64,000 bases of DNA from Mucilaginibacter paludis DSM 18603 (GCF_000166195.2 NZ_CM001403.1:2374432-2438431), one strand, 5' to 3'; positions 44,041 to 53,555 are shown, counted from the stretch's first letter. Notes: a model not told the origin generated them from the letters alone. Numbers and translations are program-made.

Positions 44041-45020
44041 GCTTTTTTACGCGTTTGGAATTTCTGCAACATCGCTTTAAGCTCATCGCTTTTTTGCTTA
44101 ATGAGCGCAATAATTTCTTCATCGGGATTAAAAACCCGGTCAATATAAGTGAAGAATTGTTCCAGCCCGTTTTCCTCTTTTGAATAATGGATGACCGCAA
44201 TAGCCCTTGGGCAATAGTCCTTTGCGATTACAGACATCACAAAATCAACATCTTTATTAAAAGAAAACAGATGTTTCTCTAATTTCTCCTTACCATATTC
44301 GTCAATAAAAGCCTGGAAAATCTGGTTATTATAGGTTTCCAGATCTATTCCCGGTTTATTTTTTATGATGAGAAAAGGAGCTTTATCTGAAATATCTTCT
44401 ATATTTTGAGCGCCTTTTATTGTTTCAATATCCGATTCCTCCTTAATCCTGTATAACTCCGCTGTGGTAATAATTATCGGGATATTATAGAAATTGGTGC
44501 CGCCAAATTGTTCACCTAAAACCACATCCAGCTGGTGATGCATTCCGTTAACTATCCGCTCCGCCATCGCATACGAGAGCTGGTTTATCGCCTGGGTTAT
44601 GGTTTTAGGATTCGGTCCCTCTGAAGTCAATTCTATTCCCTTTGAGCATAGTGGCGCAAATGCTATAGGATGATCGTAACGGACTTGCCTTGCGGTGCTA
44701 AAATGGCTGTTCTTATGCATAAAAGAAGTAAACTCGATCTCATCAGGGCCTCCGTATTCTTCCGGGAGAAATACCCACTTTGTACTTTCGTGCCGGTACT
44801 TGCATTCAATCATCAAATCAACAAAATGATGGCCCTTAATGTAAGAACTGTCTATATCATAAGAAAATTCGGTAGGCAGATCCGATTCATTATTTCTTAA
44901 GTAGGTATATTCAAAATTGCTGATACAACCCTTTCTTGCCAGATATTTTTTGATCTCAAATTCTAATGGAATGCCACTTTTTAATAAATGTTCTTTCCAG
45001 CCCGTTTTATTACTCATCAA
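44037..45020 (-). CDS. PD-(D/E)XK nuclease-like protein, partner 2
   Basis: 327 aa. The N-terminal part carries a complete nuclease signature: Glu20/Glu22 (LEFEIKKYLARKG), Asp68 and Glu72-x-Lys74 in HHFVDLMIECKYRHE. Later segments (PIIITTAELYRIKEESDIET, FLIIKNKPGIDLETY) are of unknown role and the C-terminus is a charged helix. It is the first gene of the two-gene operon with 43051-44040. A DNA-cleaving role in defence is plausible; the substrate is unknown. Confidence 0.6.
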   Translation of the reverse strand: MMSNKTGWKEHLLKSGIPLEFEIKKYLARKGCISNFEYTYLRNNESDLPTEFSYDIDSSYIKGHHFVDLMIECKYRHESTKWVFLPEEYGGPDEIEFTSFMHKNSHFSTARQVRYDHPIAFAPLCSKGIELTSEGPNPKTITQAINQLSYAMAERIVNGMHHQLDVVLGEQFGGTNFYNIPIIITTAELYRIKEESDIETIKGAQNIEDISDKAPFLIIKNKPGIDLETYNNQIFQAFIDEYGKEKLEKHLFSFNKDVDFVMSVIAKDYCPRAIAVIHYSKEENGLEQFFTYIDRVFNPDEEIIALIKQKSDELKAMLQKFQTRKKA

Positions 45021-45259
45021 AGTAAATTTATGAAAACGCTTCGGAATCGTAAGTATTAAATAATTAGGGCATCATCATCAGTTATGGACAGCCGTATAAT
45101 GATGTATATCCACCCCTTTAAACCAAACCCAAAACAATTGAAAGCAAAATTAGAAAACCGAATCATTCGAACGTTAATCGCTTCAATATTTGCATTATAA
45201 CATCAACATGTGTCAACATTACTTATTTACATAAAAAGTTATGAAATTAGGAGGCTGCT

Positions 45260-46471
45260 ATGAAGAAAAAGTCAGTTTTTAAATCACCTACGGTACAGGA
45301 GAAAGAGCTGTACAACGCATTTTTACAGCGCTTTAGAACTGCCTGTGACTTGATGGTCGGGAAAGACTTTTTTGCAACAATTCCCAATGAACATCTGCCG
45401 CAGTTATTCCAGCAGCGGCTGCCACCGTTAAAACTTGAATTTCCTTTGGGTGTCTTCACTAAAGAACAGGAAGCTAACTGGCAAACACACTTCCGCCTGC
45501 GATTAACCGACCTTTCTTTCAAGACACTAACAGGTGAAACCATGCCTGTAGCCGATTATTTTCGGGACGGTATTTTACTGGCAACGTACTCGGACACCTT
45601 GCATAAAAGAAACAGCAACCTATTCGTTCATGGAAAAGTTGCAGATACTTACGGCATCTGTTCACCAATCTTTTTACAAATGGCCGAAAAGATCATGCAG
45701 TTCATTAACAGCCTGTGTATTATCTACGGCGACATTAACGGCAAAGCCCTGCTGACGGATTACTCCTCTACCTCCATGCTTGTTATCCACACCAATGCCG
45801 ATAATAAGATCAAATTTAGCACAGGTAGGCCGAACCACGAACGGCTAATGATAGATGGGAAGACGCGTGAACTAACGGCCTTGTGCTGGCCTGACATCTA
45901 CGGCAAATTAAAGCAGGTAACGGTAGTTCCCTCCAAACTGGGCTTCCCTGTGGAATTGTCAAAGCCTGTCCCGGTCTTTTTTCAGCAGCATGCCGCGGCG
46001 CGGCTAATTGAGCGGCTTGCGATACAGGGCGGCATATTGTTATATATACTGGAATGTCTATTCCATGACCAGACAGAAGATTTTTACCTGGTAGACGGGA
46101 ATCTGCTACCGCTAAGCGTACTCGGTAAAAAGGTCGGTTATCTCGCCGTTGACCTAGTGGACGACAAAATGGTCGTCCGAACCTTTTTGTTCCTCACCAA
46201 TGATGGCACACCCGAAGGGCGCAAACTGGCAGAATTAACGAGATTAAAGAAACTGGATAAGCAATATCTTGGCATAGACACGCTAACCGGCTTTAGAAGT
46301 TTAAATATTATAGATGACCCGATATTGAAACCCCTGTTTACGGAAGCCGGCTGCGGCGACCTGCTTGATCTACATAACATCGATATGCTTTTACAAACGA
46401 GTGTTAGCCAGCGAAATACTGACAATTTACTGCGATATCTACAAGATAGCCCCTTTATGAAAAGGATGTAA
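45260..46471 (+). CDS. hypothetical protein, 403 aa
   Basis: Starts MKKKSVFKSPTVQEKELYNA. It is soluble, with no signal peptide or membrane helix and no domain I can name. Recognisable but unassigned segments are NSNLFVHGKVADTYGICSP, STSMLVIHTNADNKIKFSTG and FFQQHAAARLIERLAIQGG. It is preceded by a 239-bp spacer with no gene. It is on the forward strand between two reverse-strand operons, so it is probably transcribed alone. Confidence 0.6.
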   Translation: MKKKSVFKSPTVQEKELYNAFLQRFRTACDLMVGKDFFATIPNEHLPQLFQQRLPPLKLEFPLGVFTKEQEANWQTHFRLRLTDLSFKTLTGETMPVADYFRDGILLATYSDTLHKRNSNLFVHGKVADTYGICSPIFLQMAEKIMQFINSLCIIYGDINGKALLTDYSSTSMLVIHTNADNKIKFSTGRPNHERLMIDGKTRELTALCWPDIYGKLKQVTVVPSKLGFPVELSKPVPVFFQQHAAARLIERLAIQGGILLYILECLFHDQTEDFYLVDGNLLPLSVLGKKVGYLAVDLVDDKMVVRTFLFLTNDGTPEGRKLAELTRLKKLDKQYLGIDTLTGFRSLNIIDDPILKPLFTEAGCGDLLDLHNIDMLLQTSVSQRNTDNLLRYLQDSPFMKRM

Positions 46472-46566
46472 CTAATGGTGAGTTGCGTTATAATTTAATT
46501 TTATAGCGCAATGCTTCAAATTCCTTATTGATAAAATCATCTTTAAGTATCTCATTGATAACAATA

Positions 46567-48072
46567 TTACTCGATTGCTAAGTTAAAGTCAGGCTTAATG
46601 CGCTTGAACTCTTCAAAAATAGAACGACGAATATCGTCCATCTGTTGACCGGCATTATCAGTAAAGAACCAGGTAGGGCAATCCGCTTGACCGCATTCGC
46701 AACCTTTGACTTCCTTTTTCCGTTTCAGATCCACCAGCGTATCCCGTAAATTAACAACCAATTTATAAATAGCTGTTAAGCCCTCCTTTAGACTTTTTCC
46801 AGATAGTTCGTGCCGCGAAGGTATCTTGCGGATAACAGTACCGTCCCTAAGCCGGTGCACCCCAGTGTTTAATACCTCTATTGTGTCAGCAATTGCCTTT
46901 TCAAAGTGAGGTATATTGACTTCCCGGTGAAATGATGTAGTAAATGCCGGGCGGTCAAAACATTGAATGATCTGCTTTAATATTTCCTGATCATTAACAA
47001 CAACGTCTTTTGCCTTATTTAATTCGGGGAACACCTCACCATCAACAAATCGCTTTAAAAGTTCAGGGGCCTCTTTTCGCAACCGTTCCTCTAATTCGCC
47101 ACTACTCCAGATATGAGTTTCTGCAACACCATACTGAGCTGCATAACTCTTGATCGCTGTTCGCATGTTATTGCTCACCTTGCCGCCGCAGACCACGATA
47201 AAGTGGTTAGGCACCACATCTGCATTTACAAGTTTATCAATATCATCGGTTACTTTCTTCAATACCAATGAACGGTAATTGGCGCACTGATAACAGTAAG
47301 TCGTACCCTGATATTCACCCCAAATATCTCGCCCATCATCATCGCCGGACTGGCCCAGCCATTCGATCTTGTCCCAATTTTTGAGGCGCGAAACATAGGC
47401 AAATACCAGGCGCTCAAATTCACCACCACTACGATCCTCAAAATGAATAGGAAGCACAGTCTTTTCAACGGTAAGGGCATTACCGTTGCCTGAATATAAA
47501 TAGTTTTTAATGCTTTCAACAGGTATCTGGCCGCCCGAATCATCAGGCTCTAAAGTGATCATATCCGCCATCGCAAAAATGCCATCTTTCGGTACGGTGG
47601 TGGCAATTTTGAAATCTTTGAGCGCTTTTTGCTGTTTGATATCAGTGAATATACGCTCGATCAAGTGCACCACCTCGGTCGCATTGCGGCAAAATTTTCT
47701 TAACGGGATCAGGATCAGCCGCAGGTCGTTTTCCACCGGATCGGCATCACCGGTGTTAAAGATCGGCTTAAAGTGGTGTGGGTTTCGATTGGTGATCAGT
47801 ATGGCAGGTAACAACTCCTGAGCATCCTCACCGTTAATGTTGTGCCACGACAACACCTCATCTTCAAAATGCACACGGTTAGTTCCACGTATAACAACAG
47901 CCCGGTTATTGGCGGCAAGGGAGGCCATCTTCGCATAATTTTCCATTAAAGCATTGCCGATGGGTTCATCCCAGCCGTAATCCAGCAAATAGATATAATA
48001 ATCCTTTTTAGATCCTGCCGGCACGTTTTCGTCAGATGGTATATTACTAAGAGATTCTACATATAGGCCCAT
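46567..48072 (-). CDS. Mrr-like restriction-endonuclease-fold protein
   Basis: 501 aa. An N-terminal about 200-residue domain (SKKDYYIYLLDYGWDEPIGN, then RAVVIRGTNRVHFEDEVLSW) precedes an Mrr-type domain with Glu220 (GEFERLVFAY), Asp249 (GDDDGRDIWGEY) and Gln262 (YCYQCANYRS). Family members usually have QxK; here the Lys is Ala264, so cleavage may be lost or rescued by a neighbour. The C-terminal part has KGCECGQADC, a possible metal-binding cluster. The N-terminal domain is unassigned. A defence sensor or effector is inferred from context. Confidence 0.6.
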   Translation of the reverse strand: MGLYVESLSNIPSDENVPAGSKKDYYIYLLDYGWDEPIGNALMENYAKMASLAANNRAVVIRGTNRVHFEDEVLSWHNINGEDAQELLPAILITNRNPHHFKPIFNTGDADPVENDLRLILIPLRKFCRNATEVVHLIERIFTDIKQQKALKDFKIATTVPKDGIFAMADMITLEPDDSGGQIPVESIKNYLYSGNGNALTVEKTVLPIHFEDRSGGEFERLVFAYVSRLKNWDKIEWLGQSGDDDGRDIWGEYQGTTYCYQCANYRSLVLKKVTDDIDKLVNADVVPNHFIVVCGGKVSNNMRTAIKSYAAQYGVAETHIWSSGELEERLRKEAPELLKRFVDGEVFPELNKAKDVVVNDQEILKQIIQCFDRPAFTTSFHREVNIPHFEKAIADTIEVLNTGVHRLRDGTVIRKIPSRHELSGKSLKEGLTAIYKLVVNLRDTLVDLKRKKEVKGCECGQADCPTWFFTDNAGQQMDDIRRSIFEEFKRIKPDFNLAIE

Positions 48073-48170
48073 GGTATCTTTTTTCTTAGTGTAAGGTTTA
48101 TTGATCGAAAGTTGAATTTTGAAGAATTATTTGTGCCATCCAGCTGATATTCCATCTGTTAATTTACCAA

Positions 48171-49037
48171 TTATTTGTGACTCAACTTTTTTGAACTTTT
48201 AAGAAGTAATTGGGTGATCACCGATGGCGGTTTGATATTGCATTCTTCAAAGGTCACTATCTCCGGCATTCTTAATTCGTCCTCCAACAGATCTGTGATT
48301 TCCTTTATTTGTTTTTTAAAAAGAACATCTAAACCTAAATCCTTTTTGAATGCTTTATAGAATTCTATAAATAAATAAGCGGCGTAATACGAACAAAAAT
48401 CAGCGTGGTATCGGGTAAAATTCTTAGTGGAAAAAGTAAATAGCTTTGATTCCAGACTGTTAGACCAACCTAAACGTAATAACAATCCGGGTTCAAAATG
48501 AACGGTTTTGGAAGTTGCATAATACATGTAATTATAAAGTTTGATCAACTTTGTGTCAGTCGCCATTTGCGCTACACTCGGAAATTCTTTGTCGCCTTTT
48601 AAGCCATTTTTAATGAGTATGTCTTTAATTTGATGGGAAAGGCTATCAACTCTTGTCTGGGCATCCCGTATCTCAAGAATAATCTGGCCGGGTCGGTTTT
48701 CATCAAAAAAGGATTTTTGAACTAAAGTCCCCTCTATAGTTCGTTTTTCAGTTTGTATGCTGATCAGTTTGTTGCGTTCTATTTTAATATGCTCTTTGAT
48801 ATATTTTATAGCTATTAAATCTTCACAGATTCCACGCAATGACGGCATGATAAAGAAAAATTGATCAACATGCTTTAATTGATTGCACAAGCAGTTAAAC
48901 TCATAGTTTTTTGCAAACGCGGCCTTCAATAGACAAATAAAGGCTTTGTCTTCAGTATTGAAATCCTCCACAATTAAGTTATCACAATGTGGTTTAATTG
49001 CTTCAAAAATTGCTTTAAGGTTTTTCTGTAAAGGCAT
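48171..49037 (-). CDS. DUF5677-like helical protein
   Basis: 288 aa, almost entirely helical. The segments MPSLRGICEDLIAIKYIKEH and YYATSKTVHFEPGLLLRLGW (with a conserved His in a V-H-F-x-P context) resemble DUF5677 proteins, a group often found beside toxins and defence genes. No catalytic motif seen. Co-oriented with the 239-aa PD-(D/E)XK gene 41 bp upstream and with the Mrr-like gene downstream, so the three may be one operon. Confidence 0.5.
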   Translation of the reverse strand: MPLQKNLKAIFEAIKPHCDNLIVEDFNTEDKAFICLLKAAFAKNYEFNCLCNQLKHVDQFFFIMPSLRGICEDLIAIKYIKEHIKIERNKLISIQTEKRTIEGTLVQKSFFDENRPGQIILEIRDAQTRVDSLSHQIKDILIKNGLKGDKEFPSVAQMATDTKLIKLYNYMYYATSKTVHFEPGLLLRLGWSNSLESKLFTFSTKNFTRYHADFCSYYAAYLFIEFYKAFKKDLGLDVLFKKQIKEITDLLEDELRMPEIVTFEECNIKPPSVITQLLLKSSKKLSHK

Positions 49038-49078
49038 ATTATTGGATTAAATAAAAAATATCAATACTAGAGATTCTG

Positions 49079-49798
49079 TTATATCTCCTGCCAAATATCA
49101 GCGAGTGAAACCTCTATCGGCCTTTGACCCTCGTAATAAACATTAACGATGCCTAAATAAGCCGGATCAATAATTTTATGAATGCCAGTTTCAATGTCTT
49201 TTAAAACATCCTCACGAAAATCAAGATCAAGTCCCCAAAAAACCCGTGAGGTTAAAAACATAGTAAATGGAAACGCAGTCCTCAATATTTTCCAGTTATT
49301 ACTGGGATGCACCTGCTGAAATAACTGTTTAGCGGTATTTACGGGTGATACCCAAATATGGCTTTTCCAAGTCGTTTCATCTGGGAACTTCTGCTGCAAC
49401 TCCTGTCTTTTATGGGTAAATAACAATGTTTGGGCATAGGGTAAGTTTGCATGCAAGCGTTCCAGTTGAGCCATTTCCACAGATTCAAAGTTACCGGAAT
49501 TAAAGTCACGTTTAGCCTCCAAACAGACAACACCTTTAAGTGTTTCGCCCGAAGTAAATTGAACATTTACAATCAGGGCGATATCGCCGTAACTGGTTTC
49601 CTGCTTTCCTCTGTTCTTAAAACTTTGCCAATCTACAATCTTTGACCACCCATTAAAATGAATCACTCTATTGCTGAATAGTTGTCGCAAGGCTTGCATG
49701 AGCTGAAAAGAAATATGGTTTTCATCCCATTCATATGGATATGACCTATTGCATATCGCCGCAAAAATTTCTTCAAGCGCATTTACCGTCCTTCTCAT
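49079..49798 (-). CDS. PD-(D/E)XK nuclease-like protein, 239 aa
   Basis: The core motif is complete: Asp72 (TSYGDIALIVNV) and Glu94-x-Lys96 (KGVVCLEAKRDF), with candidate Glu residues at 23 or 26. No other domain is visible, and the C-terminal SLADIWQEI has no motif. The length suits a single-domain nuclease. It is first in a likely operon with the DUF5677-like gene (48171-49037). Confidence 0.6.
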   Translation of the reverse strand: MRRTVNALEEIFAAICNRSYPYEWDENHISFQLMQALRQLFSNRVIHFNGWSKIVDWQSFKNRGKQETSYGDIALIVNVQFTSGETLKGVVCLEAKRDFNSGNFESVEMAQLERLHANLPYAQTLLFTHKRQELQQKFPDETTWKSHIWVSPVNTAKQLFQQVHPSNNWKILRTAFPFTMFLTSRVFWGLDLDFREDVLKDIETGIHKIIDPAYLGIVNVYYEGQRPIEVSLADIWQEI

Positions 49799-49965
49799 TT
49801 GTGATTGGTTATAAAATATAAATCTAAGAATTTCCTATTACCAAACGTCAACAAGTACTCTTGCTTTGCCAAACGTTGCAACCCTCACCACTTTTTAGTA
49901 GGTTTATCTCAAGCTGCCAACTTCGCGAAGCCGCTGAAAGTTGGAGTAATTAGAACCATTAATTT

Positions 49966-50880
49966 ATGAGTTTTTATAAATACACAAATATTTCAACTGC
50001 AAGTCTTGTGCTTAAAAACAAATCGTTACGATGGTCGAGCCCCTTGATTTTTAACGATTTGGAGGAGTGCCAATTTACTCCATTTACTAAAGAACAGTAT
50101 GCAAGCTCTTACAAAGCTTACTTCAAAATACTTACCGAATGTGCAAAAGGGCAATCCGATTATAACATTAACGAATTAAGTGACGCGTCCAGGCTAATAA
50201 TTGAAGTGATGAGGGTATCAATGAATGATGTTGTTTTTAACACAAGTTACTTTGAAGAAGTAGTTCTGAAGACATTTAGTAACCCCGAATCAGATTACAG
50301 AGATTTTATCAACGCTGCTCTTATAAAATGTTTTCGAGTCCTTTGTGTTACAGAAAAGTATGATAATAACTTGATGTGGGCGCATTATGCTGATCAGCAC
50401 TATGGTTGCATTATTGAATTTGACAGTGTCTACCTTAAAAAACCGCGCTTGCTAAGAGAAGGTTATGTGAGATACCATGAAAATCTGCAACCACAATCCA
50501 ATCCTTTAGATATCTTTCTATACGGCGAAACCGAGGAAACAAGAGATTTATTGATAAGAGATGTCGCATTTTCTAAAAGAACATCTTGGAATTATGAAAA
50601 GGAATATAGATTTATGTTTTTTGAAAATTTTGGCGAAATAACGACCAGTATTAATATGCAGACAAACCTTAAAGAAACAGCAGTCAAAAATCAATCTGAA
50701 GCATTATTTACTGATGTAAGTATTTCCAAAGAATCTGTTAAATCGATAATTTTTGGGGTTAGAACAAACGACGAGGACGTCAAAAAAGTTTTAGAAATAC
50801 TGACCGAAAATGATTACCAATGTAATCTTTATCAAATGAAGATGAGAAATGGATGCATGGTTAAAGAAGAATTAAGTTAG
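49966..50880 (+). CDS. DUF2971 protein
   Basis: 304 aa. The family opening FYKYTNISTASLVLKNKSLR then WSSPLIFNDLEEC and the core VTEKYDNNLMWAHYADQHYG then CIIEFD are typical of DUF2971. The C-terminal part KRTSWNYEKEYRFMFF is also characteristic. Such proteins occur in mobile elements and defence loci with no established activity. Forward strand, apparently monocistronic. Confidence 0.8.
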   Translation: MSFYKYTNISTASLVLKNKSLRWSSPLIFNDLEECQFTPFTKEQYASSYKAYFKILTECAKGQSDYNINELSDASRLIIEVMRVSMNDVVFNTSYFEEVVLKTFSNPESDYRDFINAALIKCFRVLCVTEKYDNNLMWAHYADQHYGCIIEFDSVYLKKPRLLREGYVRYHENLQPQSNPLDIFLYGETEETRDLLIRDVAFSKRTSWNYEKEYRFMFFENFGEITTSINMQTNLKETAVKNQSEALFTDVSISKESVKSIIFGVRTNDEDVKKVLEILTENDYQCNLYQMKMRNGCMVKEELS

Positions 50881-50938
50881 GCCTCTTTGCCCGCAAAAGG
50901 AATATCGAAAACGCTTGATATAATTATAATTTATTTAA

Positions 50939-50967
50939 AAAAGCCTGCCGGACTCCGACAGGCTTTT
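50939..50967 (-). terminator. terminator after the histone-like gene
   Basis: Stem AAAAGCCTG / CAGGCTTTT, extended by CCGGA / TCCG with mismatches, giving a T-run on the reverse strand. It lies 21 bp past the stop codon of the histone-like gene and can also serve the forward DUF2971 gene. Confidence 0.8.
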
Positions 50968-50988
50968 ACCCCAAACAGTTTGCTACTG

Positions 50989-51171
50989 TTATTTACTCTC
51001 TTTATTTTTCAGTTCTGTTACCTCTGTACGGCCCGCTTGTGCCAATACCTTGATTTCCTGGTAAGCTTTGCGCAGGCGTGTTCCGGCTGCTTTGTTACCT
51101 TTTTCATGGAATGCAACTGCGTCTGCTTCTGTTGCTGCTACTAAGTCTTTTAATTTTTGAAATGTTGACAT
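50989..51171 (-). CDS. histone H1-like (Hc1-type) protein
   Basis: 60 aa. Reads MSTFQKLKDLVAATEADAVA then FHEKGNKAAGTRLRKAYQEI: the short helical, lysine-rich Hc1-like family of Bacteroidota that binds DNA non-specifically. It is smaller and less basic than eukaryotic H1. It lies at the downstream end of the tra module, 59 bp after the DUF3945-like gene, and may compact or protect element DNA. Confidence 0.8.
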   Translation of the reverse strand: MSTFQKLKDLVAATEADAVAFHEKGNKAAGTRLRKAYQEIKVLAQAGRTEVTELKNKESK

Positions 51172-51230
51172 AAATTTACTTGTTTAAAATTGAAGATATA
51201 AAAAATTGATTAATTACGATTTCGCTGAAC

Positions 51231-52226
51231 TTACATGCTCATTTCGTGGCTTTCCGCTTTTCCTTTTTGCTTTTCCTGGCCTTTAGATAATGACTGGTCA
51301 AGCGTGGGAGCTTTTTGCAGGTCTTCGCGCTTTTCCGGCTTTCCGTTTAAATGGTAAAAGTTGATGTTGCCATAACGTGGCACGGCCTCGATGCGCATTT
51401 GGACTTCTTTGCCGTCAGTGCCGGTCACACTGACCACCGGGCGGTTACCATCTTTCAGTTCATTATAAATGGCTTCCTGCTTTTTTGGGTCGTCCGGCAT
51501 ATTGATCTTGTATTCCGCTAATACTTGTTTCAGATCAAAACCGTAGTTTTCATTATACTGCTGGATCTTATAGTTGCCATAATTATCTTTGGGCTTGTCA
51601 AATGCAATCACGTTCCATGCCTGGTAGCCAACACCGGCACGGCTCACCAGATCATCGCGGAAAGCGGAACGACCTTGCAGCATATTGGCCGCCTGTGTGA
51701 CATTGAACCCTTTGCCTTTGTCCACGTAAAAAGAATTGGTGAGGGTTTGGCCGTAATAGGTCTGCTGGAAATCTTTCGCTACATAATCCACTTTACCATC
51801 CTTCATAGTGGCCAGCGGCGTTTTGAATTGCAGGTCTTTTTCGGTTGGCTTACCTAATGCCAGTTCGCTTGCACCTTTCTGTGACTTAAAGAACTCCATG
51901 GCATCTACCGGGCTTTGAAATGAGCGCATCATGTTTTTGCCTTGCTCACCGGGAGAAATAACCATGTATTTCTGCTCGTTTTCCAGCGGTTTGGCTTTGG
52001 CACTGTAAGCCAGTTCAAACTTGTTAAAGAAATAATAATCGGACTGCCCGGACTGTTTGAAATGCAGCGTAGCATCCATCTGGCCCTTATCCGATGGCAA
52101 TGTCGTTTTGAGCTGAAAAGCAGGCAGGTCTTTTTCCATGTTCTTTTCCATCTCGGCAATGAGTTGCTTGTCGAATTTAAGGCCTTTCATTTCGGCTTTT
52201 AAATTTTCAAGATTGTTCTTGTTCAT
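51231..52226 (-). CDS. DUF3945-like protein linked to tra genes
   Basis: 331 aa. The N-terminal half has GQSDYYFFNKFELAYSAK and FQQTYYGQTLTNSFYVDKGK. The C-terminal half has NYGFDLKQVLAEYKINMPDD and KEVQMRIEAVPRYGNINFYH, resembling the DUF3945-type repeats of Bacteroidota conjugative elements. No signal peptide or membrane helix, so probably cytosolic. It sits 21 bp after traM in the slot where traN often stands, but has no TraN features. Function unknown. Confidence 0.55.
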   Translation of the reverse strand: MNKNNLENLKAEMKGLKFDKQLIAEMEKNMEKDLPAFQLKTTLPSDKGQMDATLHFKQSGQSDYYFFNKFELAYSAKAKPLENEQKYMVISPGEQGKNMMRSFQSPVDAMEFFKSQKGASELALGKPTEKDLQFKTPLATMKDGKVDYVAKDFQQTYYGQTLTNSFYVDKGKGFNVTQAANMLQGRSAFRDDLVSRAGVGYQAWNVIAFDKPKDNYGNYKIQQYNENYGFDLKQVLAEYKINMPDDPKKQEAIYNELKDGNRPVVSVTGTDGKEVQMRIEAVPRYGNINFYHLNGKPEKREDLQKAPTLDQSLSKGQEKQKGKAESHEMSM

Positions 52227-52247
52227 AATGATGATTTAAGTAAAACA

Positions 52248-53303
52248 TTAATGATTTGTCTTTTGGGTATTGGCCCGCAACAATAGCGGGTAACCCGATT
52301 TCAGCGGCTGTTTGATGCGCTTCAGCTTTTTGGTCAGCAGGCCTTTGGCCGCATCCAGTCCGGCACTCGCAAGCTGCGTGGTCAGGCTCTGGTCGAAACC
52401 CAGGCCGATACCGCTAATGGCATCCGCGCCACCGGTACTGGCTGCATCGGAAAGCATCGCTTCCGGCGCATTGATGCCGATCATGGCGTCCGTTTGATCA
52501 AACACGGTCAGGCTTACGGGGATAATAGAAGTACCCAAACGGATATTGCGTATTTCCAGGTTGAGCCGCTGGTTGCTGAATTTAGCCAGACCAAAAACAG
52601 GATAGCCTTTGGGTATCAGCTGGCCATTAATGGTGATGGTATCAAGTAAACGCAGCTTCACTACCGAACCCTCGATAACCTTTTGGTTACCGTCAATAAC
52701 CGCAGGAATGGCTTTAAATACACTATCTGTTATTGCCTCCGGTTTTTGTGCCTGTGGCTTCACCTGACTGGGATTTTGTACCGCCATGATTTTATCCATG
52801 AGGGTATTCAACTGCACCATCTCAGGGTCATCGCCTTTGCCGGATTCCTGCATGGTTTTCATTAGTTTTTCCAGCTTGGCTACATCTTTGGAGACAGGCG
52901 CATCTTCGGTAACATCTCGGCTTAATTCATTATAAGAATTCGGTGCGGTAACCGGTGTGTTGACCTGTTTGTTGATAGCCGCCAGTTTTTCATTGATCGC
53001 TTTGGTTTGGGGATCATCTGCCTGATCGAAGCCTAAACGATCCGCTACCGAAGCAATTCCATTCACATCAGCATGCGTTGAATCTTTTTTGGTCAGTTCA
53101 TAGATGCCCATTTTATCCGCAGGGGCATCTTTTTTAAACTGTGCATCCGGTAAGGCCGTATTGATGCCTTTACCAGCTGTGCCTTGCACAGCGACAACCT
53201 GTTGCCCTCCCCCCAAGGCATAAAATGCCAGTGCCAGAAAAGGCAGGATGATAAACGGTAGTATAAGCAGCATTTTGCGCTTATCCATTTTTCTTTTTGT
53301 CAT
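52248..53303 (-). CDS. traM: conjugative transfer protein TraM
   Basis: 351 aa. One N-terminal membrane helix (KMLLILPFIILPFLALAFYA) is followed by a Gln/Lys/Ala-rich periplasmic linker and a C-terminal beta domain: KLRLLDTITINGQLIPKGYP, GLAKFSNQRLNLEIRNIRLG and GIGLGFDQSLTTQLASAGLD. This is the pattern of Bacteroidetes TraM, the VirB10-like scaffold of the mating channel. It lies 18 bp after the small 77-aa gene. Confidence 0.85.
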   Translation of the reverse strand: MTKRKMDKRKMLLILPFIILPFLALAFYALGGGQQVVAVQGTAGKGINTALPDAQFKKDAPADKMGIYELTKKDSTHADVNGIASVADRLGFDQADDPQTKAINEKLAAINKQVNTPVTAPNSYNELSRDVTEDAPVSKDVAKLEKLMKTMQESGKGDDPEMVQLNTLMDKIMAVQNPSQVKPQAQKPEAITDSVFKAIPAVIDGNQKVIEGSVVKLRLLDTITINGQLIPKGYPVFGLAKFSNQRLNLEIRNIRLGTSIIPVSLTVFDQTDAMIGINAPEAMLSDAASTGGADAISGIGLGFDQSLTTQLASAGLDAAKGLLTKKLKRIKQPLKSGYPLLLRANTQKTNH

Positions 53304-53321
53304 TTGAAATAGTTTTAAAGG

Positions 53322-53555
53322 TTAATGATTCAGTGAATTAAAGGCCTGTATCAGCAGGTAGAGGCAATAGCTGCCAAAAGTCGCGCAGAACAAAATCAGT
53401 AGAATCAGCCAGCCTTTGCCCGATATTCCCGCCGTCTGCCTATTCAGGTAATCTGCCGCCTGCCGTTGTTTTTTTAAAATGGCACCGGCGATTTGGCCAG
53501 CCCGCTGCTCCTGTCGAGGGCTTAACGCCTTTGGTTTTCTTTTGAATATCCTCAT
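53322..53555 (-). CDS. small membrane protein in TraL position
   Basis: 77 aa. A basic N-terminal half (RIFKRKPKALSPRQEQRAGQ) and one membrane helix (GWLILLILFCATFGSYCLYL). The start overlaps the traK stop by 4 nt. In CTnDOT-type order TraL lies between TraK and TraM, so the position supports a TraL-like role. Sequence alone does not prove it. Confidence 0.6.
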   Translation of the reverse strand: MRIFKRKPKALSPRQEQRAGQIAGAILKKQRQAADYLNRQTAGISGKGWLILLILFCATFGSYCLYLLIQAFNSLNH

